From Comamonadaceae bacterium (GTDB lineage: Bacteria > Pseudomonadota > Gammaproteobacteria > Burkholderiales > Burkholderiaceae_C): 7,829 nucleotides of DNA. Shown here piece by piece: positions 6,868 through 7,829 of the stretch. The notes beneath the pieces were generated by a model that saw only the letters and a list, made by a program, of their open reading frames with translations, did not search any database and was not told where the DNA came from. A program made the translations under genes and the position numbers. Each line of letters starts with the position of its first letter. The first letter of the stretch is position 1. The stretch is from contig CANGZG010000111.1 in the NCBI GenBank assembly GCA_947458415.1, positions 1 through 7,829 on the forward strand, written 5' to 3'.

Positions 6868-7740
6868 TCAGGCGTGCCGCTGTGCGAGCCAGGCCGAGAA
6901 TTCCGCACCCACTTGCGGGTGGTGCTGACCCAAATCGACCGTGGCTTGGAGAAACCCGAGTTTGCTGCCGCAGTCGTAGCGTGTGCCTTGGTAACGGTAA
7001 GCCAGCACCTGCTCTTTGCGCAGCAGTTGCGCGATCGCGTCGGTCAATTGAATTTCACCGCCAGCCCCTTTGGGTGTGGTCTTCAACTCTTCAAAAATGC
7101 GGGGCGTCAACACATAACGGCCTGCAACCGCCAGCGTGCTGGGCGCATTCGCAGGGGCAGGCTTTTCAACAATGCCCGTCAATTGGGTCAGTTGGTCGTT
7201 CACCGCGGTGCCACTGACGATGCCGTAGCGGTTGGTCTGGTCCAACGGCACGTCTTGTACCGCCAAGATACTGGCTTGGTGAACAGCGAATTGCTCGGTC
7301 ATTTGCGCAGTGATGGAGGGCTGACCCACCATCAGGTCATCGGCCAACAACACCGCAAAAGCTTCGTTGCCCACCAATTGCTCGGCACACAACACGGCGT
7401 GGCCCAAGCCCAATGCCCGGGGTTGACGCACATAGCTGCAGACCATGTCGTCCGGAGAAATGCTGCGGGCAATTTTCAGCAGTTCGGTTTTGCCTGCCTG
7501 CTCAAGTTCATTTTCCAATTCATAGGCCGTGTCGAAATGGTCCTCGACACTGCGTTTGGTGCGGCCCGTGACAAACACCATGTGGCGAATGCCCGCCTCG
7601 TAAGCCTCCTCGACCGCGTATTGGATCAGCGGCTTGTCCACCACTGGCAACATTTCTTTGGCCGAGGCCTTGGTGGCAGGCAAAAAACGGGAACCCAGCC
7701 CCGCGATGGGAAAAACAGCTTTGTGTATGCGTGTGCTCAT
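6868..7740 (-). CDS. galU: UTP-glucose-1-phosphate uridylyltransferase
   Basis: GalU makes UDP-glucose and pyrophosphate from UTP and glucose-1-phosphate in the cytoplasm, feeding lipopolysaccharide, exopolysaccharide and galactose metabolism. The 290-residue length is typical. The nucleotide-binding signature VFPIAGLGSRFLPATKA (9-25) is followed by the catalytic-region KEMLPVVDKPLIQYAVEEA. FVTGRTKRSVEDHFD, RQPRALGLGHAVLCA, LLADDLM (uridylyltransferase metal-binding Asp region), GIVEKP and GEIQLTDAI then appear in the expected order, and the protein ends with YDCGSKLGFLQATVDLG. ATG7740 gives the usual MSTRIHKAVFP beginning; the frame extends upstream through ATG7770 and ATG7806 but the added residues have no family counterpart. 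No clear Shine-Dalgarno precedes ATG7740. It is followed after 115 bp by nosR on the same strand, with no obvious functional link. Confidence 0.96.
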   Translation of the reverse strand: MSTRIHKAVFPIAGLGSRFLPATKASAKEMLPVVDKPLIQYAVEEAYEAGIRHMVFVTGRTKRSVEDHFDTAYELENELEQAGKTELLKIARSISPDDMVCSYVRQPRALGLGHAVLCAEQLVGNEAFAVLLADDLMVGQPSITAQMTEQFAVHQASILAVQDVPLDQTNRYGIVSGTAVNDQLTQLTGIVEKPAPANAPSTLAVAGRYVLTPRIFEELKTTPKGAGGEIQLTDAIAQLLRKEQVLAYRYQGTRYDCGSKLGFLQATVDLGQHHPQVGAEFSAWLAQRHA

Positions 7741-7778
7741 GCCAGAGATTTTGGCATTGAAATATGGCATTTTTGAGA

Positions 7779-7806
7779 AAGATACTTGGCTGCTTTCAAA
7801 CGACAA
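7779..7806 (-). promoter_or_regulatory. Possible sigma70-type promoter for galU
   Basis: On the minus strand TTGTCG (7801-7806) and TATCTT (7779-7784) are separated by 16 bp, each matching 4/6 of consensus. The predicted leader is about 30 bases before ATG7740. The -35 box lies inside the palindrome at 7795-7815, so a protein bound there would be expected to affect this promoter. This is a weak match read by eye. Confidence 0.3.
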
Positions 7807-7815
7807 ACGTTTGAA
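7795..7815. repeat. Perfect 8-bp inverted repeat upstream of galU
   Basis: TTCAAACG (7795-7802) and CGTTTGAA (7808-7815) are exact reverse complements around ACAAA. The repeat is directly visible. It lies 55 bp upstream of the galU start and overlaps its candidate -35 box, suggesting an operator. Alternatively it is the terminator hairpin of a neighbouring gene outside the window; on the minus strand it is not followed by a U-tract, which argues against one for a leftward gene. Confidence 0.5.
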
Positions 7816-7829
7816 TGACCAAAGAAAAA

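Noticed and set aside
6781..7776. 331-codon plus-strand frame opposite galU
   Set aside because: It is antisense to an unmistakable galU, rich in His, Gln, Arg and Val as expected of a mirrored frame, and has no domain.

Overview
The window looks like chromosomal DNA from a betaproteobacterium, most likely Burkholderiales and perhaps a freshwater Comamonadaceae. This is inferred from moderate GC content, protein style, the NosR/ApbE pair and consistent TGA stop use; no phylogenetic marker gene is present. Six genes or gene remnants fill it almost completely, the largest gap being about 138 bp. There is no rRNA, tRNA, insertion sequence, CRISPR array or phage gene that I can support.

Layout, left to right. 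(1) Bases 3-725, minus strand: the N-terminal 241 residues of a helix-turn-helix protein with one membrane span and an Ala/Thr/Pro-rich tail, cut by the window edge. (2) Bases 864-1631, plus strand: a complete alpha/beta hydrolase. (3) Bases 1645-2400, minus strand: an RsuA-type 16S rRNA pseudouridine synthase interrupted by two in-frame TAG codons 24 bp apart. (4) Bases 2460-3533, plus strand: an XdhC/CoxI-family molybdoenzyme maturation factor. (5) Bases 3577-6752, minus strand: a two-gene unit, a NosR/NirI-family membrane iron-sulfur flavoprotein followed by an ApbE/NosX-type FMN transferase, joined by a 4-bp ATGA overlap. (6) Bases 6868-7740, minus strand: GalU, UTP-glucose-1-phosphate uridylyltransferase.

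The clearest functional partnership is NosR with ApbE. ApbE-type enzymes covalently attach FMN to a Thr/Ser of NosR-like proteins, and NosR passes electrons toward periplasmic nitrous oxide reductase. No nosZ or nosDFYL lies between or beside the pair here, so this is either a relocated or reduced nos cluster or a NosR-like electron conduit serving something else. The other genes look like unrelated housekeeping or accessory functions.

The most unusual observation is the double amber interruption of an otherwise well-preserved pseudouridine synthase reading frame. Next is a perfect 8-bp hairpin that contains the stop codons of both convergent genes at 1626-1650. I see no convincing new multi-gene system; most of the window is ordinary.
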